Below are positions 49,967 to 58,576 of a stretch of DNA of 64,000 nt, piece by piece. This DNA is from Lachnospiraceae bacterium (GTDB taxonomy: Bacteria; Bacillota; Clostridia; Lachnospirales; Lachnospiraceae). The notes under the pieces were generated by a model. The model had not been told where the DNA came from. It was given only the letters and a program-made list of their open reading frames with translations, and did no database searches. The stretch is taken from contig JAAUZC010000010.1 in the NCBI GenBank assembly GCA_014804795.1, positions 83,755 to 147,754 of the forward strand, in the 5' to 3' direction. Both the position numbers and the translations under genes were made by a program. Numbering within the stretch: the stretch's first letter is position 1; every line of letters begins with the position of its first letter.

Positions 49967-50392
49967 ATGGCAAAATACACTTTTAAGGTTTATCCTGTTG
50001 GTCAGGGCAGAACTACATATCGTACTATAGAAATATCTGGAAAAGAAACGCTCGACAGATTGTGTGAGTTTATTCTGGAATCGTTTGATTTTATCCATGA
50101 GCATTTATATGAATTCTGCATGGATAATAGAATGTATAGCGAAGACAATTATCAGTATAATCCCGAGGATGGTGGACCGTCAACAGATATAGTGATAGAC
50201 AAGATTGGCCTTGTAAAGGGGCAAAACTTTTCGCTTCATTATGATTATGGTGATGACTGGATGTTTATGATTCATGTGCAAAAGATAGAAGATGAAACGA
50301 AAAAGATATCGCCTAAACTGATTAAGTCAGTAGGACATGTAGAACAGTATTCGAATTGGGATGAGTGGGATGATGAAGAGGACGAATACTGA
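49967..50392 (+). CDS. Plasmid pRiA4b ORF-3-like protein (IS1096 TnpR-like family)
   Basis: This 141-residue protein starts after GAAGGGAAAG. The motifs are YTFKVYPVGQGRTTYRTIEI, ETLDRLCEFILESFDF and FSLHYDYGDDWMFMIHVQKI, matching the pRiA4b ORF-3 family (PF07929). The tail is strongly acidic (EQYSNWDEWDDEEDEY). The family is often seen in mobile elements and beside uncharacterised DUF6930-type genes; its biochemical role is unknown. It follows the broken gene by 60 bp and overlaps a small ORF. Confidence 0.85.
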   Translation: MAKYTFKVYPVGQGRTTYRTIEISGKETLDRLCEFILESFDFIHEHLYEFCMDNRMYSEDNYQYNPEDGGPSTDIVIDKIGLVKGQNFSLHYDYGDDWMFMIHVQKIEDETKKISPKLIKSVGHVEQYSNWDEWDDEEDEY

Positions 50393-50576
50393 CATTCGTA
50401 ATGCGTTTGCACTTGAAGAGAAGGATGGGATCATTTTAACGGATGTATTTTCGACTTACCGCGACGGGCGGCAAATCGGTGAATCTGCGATGATCGTAAT
50501 TGATTCGGATACAGGGAAATACGAAAAGATAGAAGTACCGGGAGAGTTGAAATATAAAGTTTTTTCTGAAAAATAA
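50361..50576 (+). CDS. Small hypothetical protein, about 70 aa
   Basis: It overlaps the end of the pRiA4b-like gene by about 32 nt. The sequence TNTDIRNAFALEEKDGIILT and DVFSTYRDGRQIGESAMIVI looks protein-like, with codon use matching its neighbours. Any of the closely spaced ATGs (50361, 50373, 50376) may be the start. No family recognised. Between it and the next gene lie about 130 bp; an open frame there has no start codon and is not called. Confidence 0.5.
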   Translation: MSGMMKRTNTDIRNAFALEEKDGIILTDVFSTYRDGRQIGESAMIVIDSDTGKYEKIEVPGELKYKVFSEK

Positions 50577-50718
50577 AAGTGTTATAATCAAAGAAACAAA
50601 CCACCATTTATTCAGTATAGAAAAAATATTCAAAATAGAATTCTGCGAAGCAGTAGAAAAAGGAAAAATCGTCCGGTGTCCTGTAAGCAGCTTTACGAAA
50701 GAAGGGTAGGTGCCGACC

Positions 50719-52038
50719 GTGAATTTACTGATGATACATGTATGGAATGAAAAAGAAATTTCTTATCGGGGAAGATTTTCCAATCTCCTTTCTTATCCGT
50801 CCCTGACCCTGGCAACCCTCTATTCCCTGATTCCGAAGGGAGTATTTTCCCGAATTGATATAGTGGATGAAAATTCGCAAAAGGTAAATTATGATAAAGA
50901 GCAGTACGATATGGTGATGCTTTCCTTTGAAACCTCGTCTGCTTATACAGCGTATAAGCATTGTGCAGAGTTTAAGAAAAGGGGAGCTTATATCGTTTGC
51001 GGCGGCTATCATGCTACTGCACTTCCGGAGGAGGTCGGCGGCCACTGTGATACTGTGATCGTGGGGCCTGCGGAAATTTCCATTCCGCAGTTTATAGAAG
51101 ATTTTATACATGGGACGCCTCAGAAAGTTTATAAGAATTTTGACGTATGTGCGGCACAATTTGTGATACCGGCGAGAGATAAGGTTACCGGACACAAAAA
51201 GCTCAGAATTCCTTCCGTAATTGCTGACCGGGGCTGCCGGAACAGTTGCAAATACTGTTCCATGCGGACAATGTGGAAAAGCGATCCCCGTCCGATAGAA
51301 AGTGTCATAGAAGAAATCCGATCATTAAAGACAAAAATGGTTATTTTTTATGATCCCAATTTTTTTGGTAAGCGGGAATATGCCATGGAGCTGATGCAGG
51401 CTCTAAAACCGTTAAAGATTCTTTGGGCGTCTAATGCAACGGCTGATTTCGGTTATGACCATGAACTGATGCAGACGGCTTATGAGAGCGGCTGCCGGGG
51501 TGTTTTGATCGGTCTTGAATCGCTCAATTCCCAGTCTTTGACCAACGCCGCAAAACGCTTTCATGAACCGGATAAATACAAAGAGATCATTGAAAACATA
51601 CATAGCCATGGCATAGCAGTGAACGGCTGTTTTGTTCTGGGGTTTGACAATGATACGGAGGAAGAACTGCTGGCGCTGCCGGAACGGGTAGACAGGCTTG
51701 GGCTGGATCTGTGCCGTTTTGCCGTACTCACACCATATCCGGGGACAAGGCAGTATGAGGAGTATGAACGCGGAGGTAGAATTCTGACAAAGGATTGGAG
51801 CCGGTACACTCAGCATAATGCGGTATTTTGTCCGGCCAATATGACTCCAAAGCGGTTGGATGAAATATACAGACAGGTCTGGAAGGAAGCCTATACATGG
51901 AAAAAGGTGTTAAAGCGTATGGCAGCCTCGCCATGGAGGAAACCCTCCTATCTTTTTATTCTGCTGGGCGCCAATATAGGATTCAAATTTCTAGGTATTG
52001 ACAAATACCATGGATTTGACAAAGGGATGAGGAAGTGA
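50719..52038 (+). CDS. B12-binding radical SAM protein 1
   Basis: GTG at 50719 is chosen (MNLLMIHVWNEKEISYRG) because it aligns with the start of its four paralogues; GTG 50710 crowds the ribosome site. It has an N-terminal Rossmann cobalamin-binding-like domain (residues 1-150, VCGGYHATALPEE). A radical SAM core follows with CRNSCKYCSM (CX3CX2C), GLESLNSQSL and NGCFVLGFDNDTEEE. C-terminal motifs are TPYPGTRQYEEYE and a hydrophobic tail. The family performs radical methylation or ring chemistry. It belongs to subgroup {1,4} by sequence. The substrate is unknown. Confidence 0.9.
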   Translation: MNLLMIHVWNEKEISYRGRFSNLLSYPSLTLATLYSLIPKGVFSRIDIVDENSQKVNYDKEQYDMVMLSFETSSAYTAYKHCAEFKKRGAYIVCGGYHATALPEEVGGHCDTVIVGPAEISIPQFIEDFIHGTPQKVYKNFDVCAAQFVIPARDKVTGHKKLRIPSVIADRGCRNSCKYCSMRTMWKSDPRPIESVIEEIRSLKTKMVIFYDPNFFGKREYAMELMQALKPLKILWASNATADFGYDHELMQTAYESGCRGVLIGLESLNSQSLTNAAKRFHEPDKYKEIIENIHSHGIAVNGCFVLGFDNDTEEELLALPERVDRLGLDLCRFAVLTPYPGTRQYEEYERGGRILTKDWSRYTQHNAVFCPANMTPKRLDEIYRQVWKEAYTWKKVLKRMAASPWRKPSYLFILLGANIGFKFLGIDKYHGFDKGMRK

Positions 52039-53351
52039 AAATCACATTTATTCGTTTAAATATGTTTGAGCATATCAGTTCGGATGCCATGAAACCTGTG
52101 TTGTTTGCTGTCATTAAGGGCCTTACTCCGGCGGAACATGAAATATATTTTTTGGATGAGCGGGTGGAAAGGCTGCCGGAACAGATTGACTCGGATATCA
52201 TTGCCTTTTCGGTGGAAACCTACACTGCCAAGCGGGCTTATATACTTGCAAAAAAATATAAAACGAAAAATAATGTAATTGTGATGGGAGGTTTTCATGC
52301 CGGCGTGATGTCGGATGAAATGCTGCGTTATGCGGATACAGTGCTTGTGGGTGATGCGGAGGATACCTGGGGAGATTTCTTAGCGGATTGTGTTAAGGGG
52401 GCACCGGCGCATAAGTATATCTCCGAAGAAAAGCATCCCCTTACAGCCGTCCCTGATGTCCCGGGCATCTACAGGCATAACTACTACGGAATCGGTGTTT
52501 ACCAGCTCTCACGGGGATGTAAATTTAACTGTGAATTCTGCTCCATTAAGACGATGTACAGATGTGTACGGCGCAAACCCAGGGATGTGATCTATGAGGA
52601 GCTGAAAGCGGCAAGAGAAAAAATTATTTTTTTTGCGGATGACAATCTGTTTTATGATAAAAATTCTGCCCTGGAACTGTTTCAAAAAATTGCGCCATTG
52701 AAAAAGAAATGGGCTTGTCAGATCAGTCTGGACGCGGCCGGAGACGACGAGATTTTGAAAGCGATGAAGAAGGCGGGGTGCTTTCTCGTCCTGATCGGTT
52801 TTGAAAGCCTGAATGCCGGGAGCCTTGCAGAGATGAATAAGAGGGCTAATATTTGCGCGGATTATACGGAAATCATCAGGCGGATATACCGGCATCGGTT
52901 ACTGGTTTACGGCACGTTTGTGCTGGGATGTGACGGCGACAATGTGGATGTTTTTGATGCGACCTTTCAATTTGCGGTAAAAAATAAAATAGCGGTCACG
53001 AATTTTAATCCCCTGATCCCGATGCCGGGTACAGGGGTGTATAAGCGGATGGAAAAGGAGGGCAGGCTGCTTTATAAGAAATGGTGGCTTTCGGACAGGT
53101 ACCGTTACGGGGAGACGGCATTTATACCGAAAAATATGTCACCGGAGCAGCTCCGTGACGGATGTCTGAAAATGCGTACGGATTTTTATTCGGCGAGATG
53201 CATTTTAAAGCGTTTATTTTCCAATCCCATCAATTTTATACCACTTAATTTCTTTGTGTTTATTATGGCAAACATCATCTCACACAGGGAGATATTAAAG
53301 AAACAGGGACAGCTTTTGGGAGGAATATTAAATGAAGCTGACGTTGATTAA
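52035..53351 (+). CDS. B12-binding radical SAM protein 2
   Basis: GTG start overlapping the previous stop (GTGA), so translation is coupled. The B12-binding-like domain has VMGGFHAGVMSDEM, and the radical SAM cluster reads CKFNCEFCSI. Further motifs are FFADDNLFYDKNSALELFQK, LIGFESLNAGSLAEMNKRA, YGTFVLGCDGDN and IPMPGTGVYKRMEKEGRLLY. At 438 residues it is the same size as its neighbours. The ETYTAKRAY and LFQKIAPLKKKWACQ features place it with proteins 3 and 5. The C-terminus has a hydrophobic helix (NFIPLNFFVFIMANIIS) that may touch the membrane. Confidence 0.9.
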   Translation: MKITFIRLNMFEHISSDAMKPVLFAVIKGLTPAEHEIYFLDERVERLPEQIDSDIIAFSVETYTAKRAYILAKKYKTKNNVIVMGGFHAGVMSDEMLRYADTVLVGDAEDTWGDFLADCVKGAPAHKYISEEKHPLTAVPDVPGIYRHNYYGIGVYQLSRGCKFNCEFCSIKTMYRCVRRKPRDVIYEELKAAREKIIFFADDNLFYDKNSALELFQKIAPLKKKWACQISLDAAGDDEILKAMKKAGCFLVLIGFESLNAGSLAEMNKRANICADYTEIIRRIYRHRLLVYGTFVLGCDGDNVDVFDATFQFAVKNKIAVTNFNPLIPMPGTGVYKRMEKEGRLLYKKWWLSDRYRYGETAFIPKNMSPEQLRDGCLKMRTDFYSARCILKRLFSNPINFIPLNFFVFIMANIISHREILKKQGQLLGGILNEADVD

Positions 53352-54696
53352 ACCCAACATAGGGCGGCGGGAACACAGCCTTTATGTGGATGAGGGAAGA
53401 ATGGAGCCGTTACAGCTGGGTATCCTTGCGGCGCTTACCCCATCGGATATAGAGGTGGTTATGTATGACGACCGTATGGAGTCGATTCCCTATGAGGAAC
53501 CCACGGATCTGGTTGCCATTACCGTAGAAACCTTTACCGCAAGGCGCGCCTATGAGATCAGTGCGGAATTTCGCAAAAGAGGAGTAAAGACTGTCATGGG
53601 TGGGATGCATGCCATGCTGATTCCTGAAGAGGTTTCCGAGTATTGTGACTGCGTCATTGTGGGGGATGCCGAGCCTGTGTGGAAAACAATGTTGGAGGAT
53701 TTTCAGAAAGACAGGCTGCAAAGCCGCTATGATGTGATTCAGCCCGAATGTCCGCAGGCGGACGTGATACCCAGGCGCGATATTTTTGAGGGGAAGGGCT
53801 ATCTTCCGATAACGCTTTTGCAGTATTCCAGGGGATGCAGTCACAGATGCAGTTTCTGTGCATCTTCCGTATATTTTAAAGCCCATCATTACTGCCGTCC
53901 GGTGGAGGATGTGATTCAGGAAATAAAAATGCAAAAGAGAAAGCTGCTGTTTTTTGTGGATGACAATATTGTCTGTAACCATGAAAAGGCAAAGGAGCTT
54001 TTTCGTGCGCTGATCCCGCTGAAGATCCGTTGGGTGAGTCAGGGAAGTATGGACATGCTGCGTGACAGAGAGCTTATGGAGCTGATGGTAAAAAGCGGCT
54101 GTCTGGGGCTTGTTATCGGATTTGAATCTATTTCCCCGGACTGCATAGCGCAGATGAATAAGTATACGAACAGGCATGGTTCCAATGATATGTACCGGGA
54201 AGAGATTCGGCAGCTTAGAGAGTGGGGGCTGCAGACATGGGCGGCATTTACGGTGGGGCATGACGGTGATACCGTGGAATCGATACGGGCGACCTGTGAT
54301 TTTGCGATCAAAAATAAGTTTACATTTGCCGCGTTTAATATTCTGATGCCTTATCCGGGTACTCCGCTTTATGAAAAAATGGAACGGGAGGGACGGCTGC
54401 TGTATGACGGCAAATGGTGGCTTCATGAAGACTACCGCTTTAATTATGCCAGCATTGTGCCTAAAAATATGACGGCTGATGAATTAACAGAGGTTTCCTT
54501 TGAATGCAGAAGACGTTTTAACAGTGTGTCCTCTATCGTGAAAAGAGCATTGGAGCCGAGAACGAATATGCGGACACCTTACCGCTTTCTCACATACCTT
54601 ATCTATAACCCGTTGTTCCGCAAAGAGGTACATAAAAAGCAGGGGATGCGCTTCGGTTTAAAAACACAAGAGAATCAGGAGAAGATAATATGCTGA
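53332..54696 (+). CDS. B12-binding radical SAM protein 3
   Basis: ATG at 53332 overlaps protein 2 by 20 nt, with GGGAGG upstream. Its 454 residues carry an N-terminal domain with TVMGGMHAMLIPEEVSEYCD, cluster CSHRCSFCAS, FFVDDNIVCNHEKAKELF, VIGFESISPDCIAQMNKYTN and MPYPGTPLYEKMEREGRLLY. The start MEPLQLGILAALTPSDIEVV closely parallels protein 5 (MEPLTIAVLKALTPPDIETE), so the two probably arose by duplication. Specificity is unknown; family members include HpnJ-like and BchE-like enzymes. Confidence 0.9.
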   Translation: MKLTLIKPNIGRREHSLYVDEGRMEPLQLGILAALTPSDIEVVMYDDRMESIPYEEPTDLVAITVETFTARRAYEISAEFRKRGVKTVMGGMHAMLIPEEVSEYCDCVIVGDAEPVWKTMLEDFQKDRLQSRYDVIQPECPQADVIPRRDIFEGKGYLPITLLQYSRGCSHRCSFCASSVYFKAHHYCRPVEDVIQEIKMQKRKLLFFVDDNIVCNHEKAKELFRALIPLKIRWVSQGSMDMLRDRELMELMVKSGCLGLVIGFESISPDCIAQMNKYTNRHGSNDMYREEIRQLREWGLQTWAAFTVGHDGDTVESIRATCDFAIKNKFTFAAFNILMPYPGTPLYEKMEREGRLLYDGKWWLHEDYRFNYASIVPKNMTADELTEVSFECRRRFNSVSSIVKRALEPRTNMRTPYRFLTYLIYNPLFRKEVHKKQGMRFGLKTQENQEKIIC

Positions 54697-56036
54697 AAAT
54701 TGCTTTGCTTGCTCCGGCGGGAGCGATGCATCGTTATTCGGGGAGTTTTGGGAAATCCCTTCACTATGCTCCGCTCACGCTCACTACTTTGGCGGCGCTG
54801 GTTCCGGAGGATGTGGAAGCTGATATTTCTATTTATGACGAGACCGCGGGGAAAATTCCTCTTAATCTGGATGCGGATCTGATAGGAATCACCTGCATCA
54901 CCGGGACGGCCCCCCGCTGTTATGCCTATGCGGATTATTTCCGCAAAAAGGGAAAAACGGTTTTTATGGGAGGCGTGCATCCCTCCATGCTTCCGGATGA
55001 GGCTGCTCAGCATGCGGATGTTGTTTTTACGGGTTTTTCCGAGCAGACATTTCCGCAGTTTATTTACGATTATATCAGAGGCAATCATAAAGCGCGTTAT
55101 TGTCAGAACGAAGACTTTACCATTGTCGGTAAACCCATACCGCGCAGGGAGCTGTTGAATAAAAAGCGCTACATTACAACCAAGACGGTAGAGGCAATTA
55201 GAGGATGCTGTCATACATGCAGCTTTTGCGCCTATCCCGCGGCATTTGGCAAGCCTGTTTATAAGCGGCCGGTAAAAGAGGTGGTAGCGGAGATTGAGGC
55301 GCTTCATACAAAACATGTTTTGTTTCCGGATGTGAATCTGATCACGGATTTACAATATGCCATGGAACTTTTTAACGCATTGATCCCATTAAAAATTATG
55401 TGGCTGGGGCTTGTGACGTCGGCCATTGGCATGAGTGACGAGTTAATTACATTATTCCGGAAGAGCGGGTGCAGGGGACTTTTAATCGGGTTTGAATCCA
55501 TAACGCAGGAATCCCAGCAGTATATACATAAAGGGGTAAATCAGGTAGACGGCTATGTTACATTGATGAAGAAACTGCATGACAACGGCATTCTGGTACA
55601 GGGCTGCTTTGCCTTTGGCGGCGATGAGGAGGATGAGAGTGTGTTTGACCGCACGGTGGAAATGGCCATTAAGGCGAAAATCGATCTGCCGAGATATTCT
55701 ATCCTCACACCCTTTCCAAAAACTCCGTATTATGCCCAGCTGGAAAAAGAGGGGCGCATCACGGAGCGGAATTGGGCGATGTATGATGTCCAGCACTGTG
55801 TGTTTCAACCGAAAAAGATGACCAAAGAGCAGTTGGAAGAAGGAACGGACAGGGCATGGCGGATGACGTATACCAATGGGAATATAGCCAAAAGACTTGC
55901 ACCGTTTCGGCACAGTCCATGGCTTTCCCTGTCTTTGAACTTAGGCTATAAAGGATATGCCGATAAATGGCATAAATTTACCCGTGAAGTGATGTGTGAC
56001 AACTCGGATATTCCGGTAATTGATAGTGTCAAGTAA
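54690..56036 (+). CDS. B12-binding radical SAM protein 4
   Basis: ATG at 54690 overlaps protein 3 by 7 nt after CAGGAGAAG. The 448-residue chain has TVFMGGVHPSMLPDEAAQHA in the cobalamin-binding-like domain, cluster CCHTCSFCAY, FPDVNLITDLQYAMELFNAL (like protein 1, not 2/3/5), LLIGFESITQESQQYIHKG and TPFPKTPYYAQLEKEGRI. Its N-terminus (YAPLTLTTLAALVPEDVEAD) also pairs with protein 1. It is the last of the four directly overlapping genes; a 94-bp gap follows. Confidence 0.9.
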   Translation: MLKIALLAPAGAMHRYSGSFGKSLHYAPLTLTTLAALVPEDVEADISIYDETAGKIPLNLDADLIGITCITGTAPRCYAYADYFRKKGKTVFMGGVHPSMLPDEAAQHADVVFTGFSEQTFPQFIYDYIRGNHKARYCQNEDFTIVGKPIPRRELLNKKRYITTKTVEAIRGCCHTCSFCAYPAAFGKPVYKRPVKEVVAEIEALHTKHVLFPDVNLITDLQYAMELFNALIPLKIMWLGLVTSAIGMSDELITLFRKSGCRGLLIGFESITQESQQYIHKGVNQVDGYVTLMKKLHDNGILVQGCFAFGGDEEDESVFDRTVEMAIKAKIDLPRYSILTPFPKTPYYAQLEKEGRITERNWAMYDVQHCVFQPKKMTKEQLEEGTDRAWRMTYTNGNIAKRLAPFRHSPWLSLSLNLGYKGYADKWHKFTREVMCDNSDIPVIDSVK

Positions 56037-56163
56037 TATATGAAAAATGAAAAACAGCAACGAATCGGACAAGCCCCGGGAGGATTTACAGACACTTTAG
56101 TGGCTGGAAATTCTCCCAGTTCAAAGGGGCTTGGGAGAGGAGTTGCGGAACTGGAATGAAAGC

Positions 56164-57495
56164 ATGAAGATTACTTTTATTCTCCCGGCGATCGGGAAAA
56201 AGCAGGGACAAAAATATATCGGCACATGGAAGATGGAACCGCTTACCATTGCAGTACTGAAGGCACTGACGCCTCCAGATATTGAAACAGAGCTTTTTGA
56301 TGACCGTATAGAGCTGATTGATTACAATACCGCAACAGATCTTGTGTGTATTACGGTGGAGACATATACGGCGCGCCGAAGTTATCAGATTGCCGCAAAA
56401 TTCCGTGAGCGGGGCATTCCCGTGGTAATGGGCGGATATCATGTCACCCTTTGTCCGGAGGAGGCCGCCCTGTATTGCGACAGTGTCATCGCAGGAAATG
56501 CAGAAACAGTCTGGAGCCGTATGCTTTCGGACTTTCGGAATGATCATCTTGAAAAGATTTATCGCGGCGGGATCGGAGAATATGATATTCGTCCGGATAA
56601 AACCATTTTCAAAGGAAAAAAGTATCTTCCGATCTCTCTTGTGGAAACCGGACGGGGATGCTGTCACAGCTGTGATTTTTGTGCCATATCAAAATATTAT
56701 TGCGGAAGGTATTATAGCCGTAAGCACAGTCTGATACTGGATGATTTAGAATGTTCCGGGCATAAATACACTTTTCTGGTGGACGATAATCTTATGGCGG
56801 ACAAAAACAATGCAATGACTCTTTTTGATGAGATCGCACCACTGAAGAAGAAATGGGCAGGACAGGGAACTCTTTCCATGGCGAAAGATGAAAAGTTGCT
56901 TAAGGCGATGAAAAAAAGCGGGTGCGAAATCATTTTGATCGGTTTTGAGAGTCTGAGTAAAGAGAATCTGAACCAGATGAACAAGTCCTTTAACTATGCG
57001 TTGGGCGAGCGGGATGAGCTTGTGAAACGCATTCATGATGCAGGGATCGGCATCTACGCCACTTTTGTATTCGGCTATGACAACGATGATGAGAGGACCA
57101 TAGACCAAGCCATGGAGTTTGCAAAGAAGCACAATTTTTATACCGCAGCGTTCAACCATCTGCTGCCTTTTCCGAATACGCCGCTTTATGACCGCCTAAA
57201 GGCGGACGGACGGCTGATTTATGACAAATGGTGGATTGAAAAGGGATACAATTACGGAGAACTTGCTTTTTACCCGAAGAATATTTCTCCGGAGAAACTC
57301 AGCATGCTTTGCAGGGATGCGCGAAAGGAATTTTCCGCGCCGAAAACGGTGATAAACAGGGGGATGGCATCTTTAGGGCGGACCAGTCCGCTGCTTTGGT
57401 GGCTGTTCTGGGCCATGAATCTGCGTCTGGGGGAAGAAGTGGATCAAAAAATGAATGTCCCGATAGGAGAGAATCTTGATGAACTTCCAAAATGA
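56164..57495 (+). CDS. B12-binding radical SAM protein 5
   Basis: ATG 56164 (MKITFILPAIGKKQGQKYIG) matches the paralogue starts. The ORF-track TTG at 56131 and an in-frame TTG at 56143 are alternatives; the ribosome site AGGAG is far from 56164, so the start is unsure. The radical SAM cluster is CCHSCDFCAI, with VDDNLMADKNNAMTLFDEIA, LIGFESLSKENLNQMNKSF and FPFPNTPLYDRLKADGRLIY-type motifs. About 443 residues. It overlaps the acetyltransferase-like gene by 17 nt. It groups with proteins 2 and 3. Confidence 0.9.
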   Translation: MKITFILPAIGKKQGQKYIGTWKMEPLTIAVLKALTPPDIETELFDDRIELIDYNTATDLVCITVETYTARRSYQIAAKFRERGIPVVMGGYHVTLCPEEAALYCDSVIAGNAETVWSRMLSDFRNDHLEKIYRGGIGEYDIRPDKTIFKGKKYLPISLVETGRGCCHSCDFCAISKYYCGRYYSRKHSLILDDLECSGHKYTFLVDDNLMADKNNAMTLFDEIAPLKKKWAGQGTLSMAKDEKLLKAMKKSGCEIILIGFESLSKENLNQMNKSFNYALGERDELVKRIHDAGIGIYATFVFGYDNDDERTIDQAMEFAKKHNFYTAAFNHLLPFPNTPLYDRLKADGRLIYDKWWIEKGYNYGELAFYPKNISPEKLSMLCRDARKEFSAPKTVINRGMASLGRTSPLLWWLFWAMNLRLGEEVDQKMNVPIGENLDELPK

Positions 57496-58510
57496 CCGAT
57501 ACACATTGAAACTTGCCGACAGTTCTGATAATGCCGGCATTCGTGAAATTTTTGAAAGCAGTGCCTTCAGCGGCGGAATCAGCGTACAGTATCTGAGGAA
57601 TCCCGAACCCTATGAATCTTTTCGTGCGGATGGAGATGATGCCAAGATTCTTGTTATCGTGGACAATGAAACGAAAAGAGCGGCGGCGGTGGGCGGAGCA
57701 GTGGTACGATGTGAATATATAAACGGAAAAGAGGAAAAATGTGCCTATCTTACCGGACTCAAGATCCATCCGGATTACCGGAAAACGCTTGCTTTTATGA
57801 CGAAGGCGTATGATTTTCTGCATAAGGAAATTTCTGACTGCAGATGCTGTTATACGACTATTCTTGATGATAACCTGCCGGCAATTTCCATGTTTGAAAA
57901 GAAACGCAAGAACATGCCGGAATACAGGTATCTGGGACATTATACCACCTACTGCTTTCACGGGGGCAAAAAGTTGCTCGACATAGAAAAAGATCATTTG
58001 GAAGGCTTTGATCAATTGATGAAAACACATTTTGCGGCTCAGAACCTTGTACCGGTTGATCATCATTACGAGGGTTTTGGGGAACAAACCTTTTACTGCG
58101 CAAGGGAAAGGGGAGAGATCATCGCCTGCTGTTTTGTGGGGAACCAACAGGGATATAAACAGTATAAAATGAATTCTTACGGCGGAATTTACAAGGCGTT
58201 GTCAAAGCTTCCCACAGAGCTTTTCGGCTATCCGCAATTTCCGAAGGCGGATACCATTGTAAACCATGGGGTGATTTCTTATCTCTATATCAGGGATTGT
58301 GATGAAAAACTCTGTAATCGGTTTCTGCGCACCGTTGCGGCACAGGCGGGGTTTTCGCTGTTGATATGGGGAGGGTTTGAAAATAACCCGCTTTGCGCCG
58401 CACTTGACAAAATGCGGACGGTTCATTATGGGAGCAGACTTTACTCTGTTCTTTGGGATGAGAGGCCTGCGCTTTCAGGAGTGATCGGTATGGAGGTAGC
58501 CCTGCTTTAG
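57479..58510 (+). CDS. GNAT-like acyltransferase at the end of the radical SAM operon
   Basis: ATG 57479 lies 7 nt after AGGAG and gives 343 residues. The first half has a GNAT-like pattern (YTLKLADSSDNAGIREIFES, AYLTGLKIHPDYRKTLAFMT, a DDNLPAISMFEKKRKNMPEY motif B-like stretch). The second half appears to be a further, degenerate GNAT-type fold. GNAT enzymes transfer acyl groups from acyl-CoA to amines. Overlap with protein 5 suggests a tailoring step on the same unknown product. No precursor peptide, terpene or polyketide gene is near. Confidence 0.75.
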   Translation: MNFQNDRYTLKLADSSDNAGIREIFESSAFSGGISVQYLRNPEPYESFRADGDDAKILVIVDNETKRAAAVGGAVVRCEYINGKEEKCAYLTGLKIHPDYRKTLAFMTKAYDFLHKEISDCRCCYTTILDDNLPAISMFEKKRKNMPEYRYLGHYTTYCFHGGKKLLDIEKDHLEGFDQLMKTHFAAQNLVPVDHHYEGFGEQTFYCARERGEIIACCFVGNQQGYKQYKMNSYGGIYKALSKLPTELFGYPQFPKADTIVNHGVISYLYIRDCDEKLCNRFLRTVAAQAGFSLLIWGGFENNPLCAALDKMRTVHYGSRLYSVLWDERPALSGVIGMEVALL

Positions 58511-58576
58511 AGTCAGGCGGGGTAGCAAATTTTTAAAACACGCAGGTGCTCTATTTCAGAAATGAAACGGCAGCCG

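Noticed and set aside
50590-50709. Open frame reading ...IKETNHHLFSIEKIFKIEF... before the radical SAM operon
   Set aside because: It has no ATG, GTG or TTG start and no ribosome site; possibly a remnant, not called as a precursor peptide.
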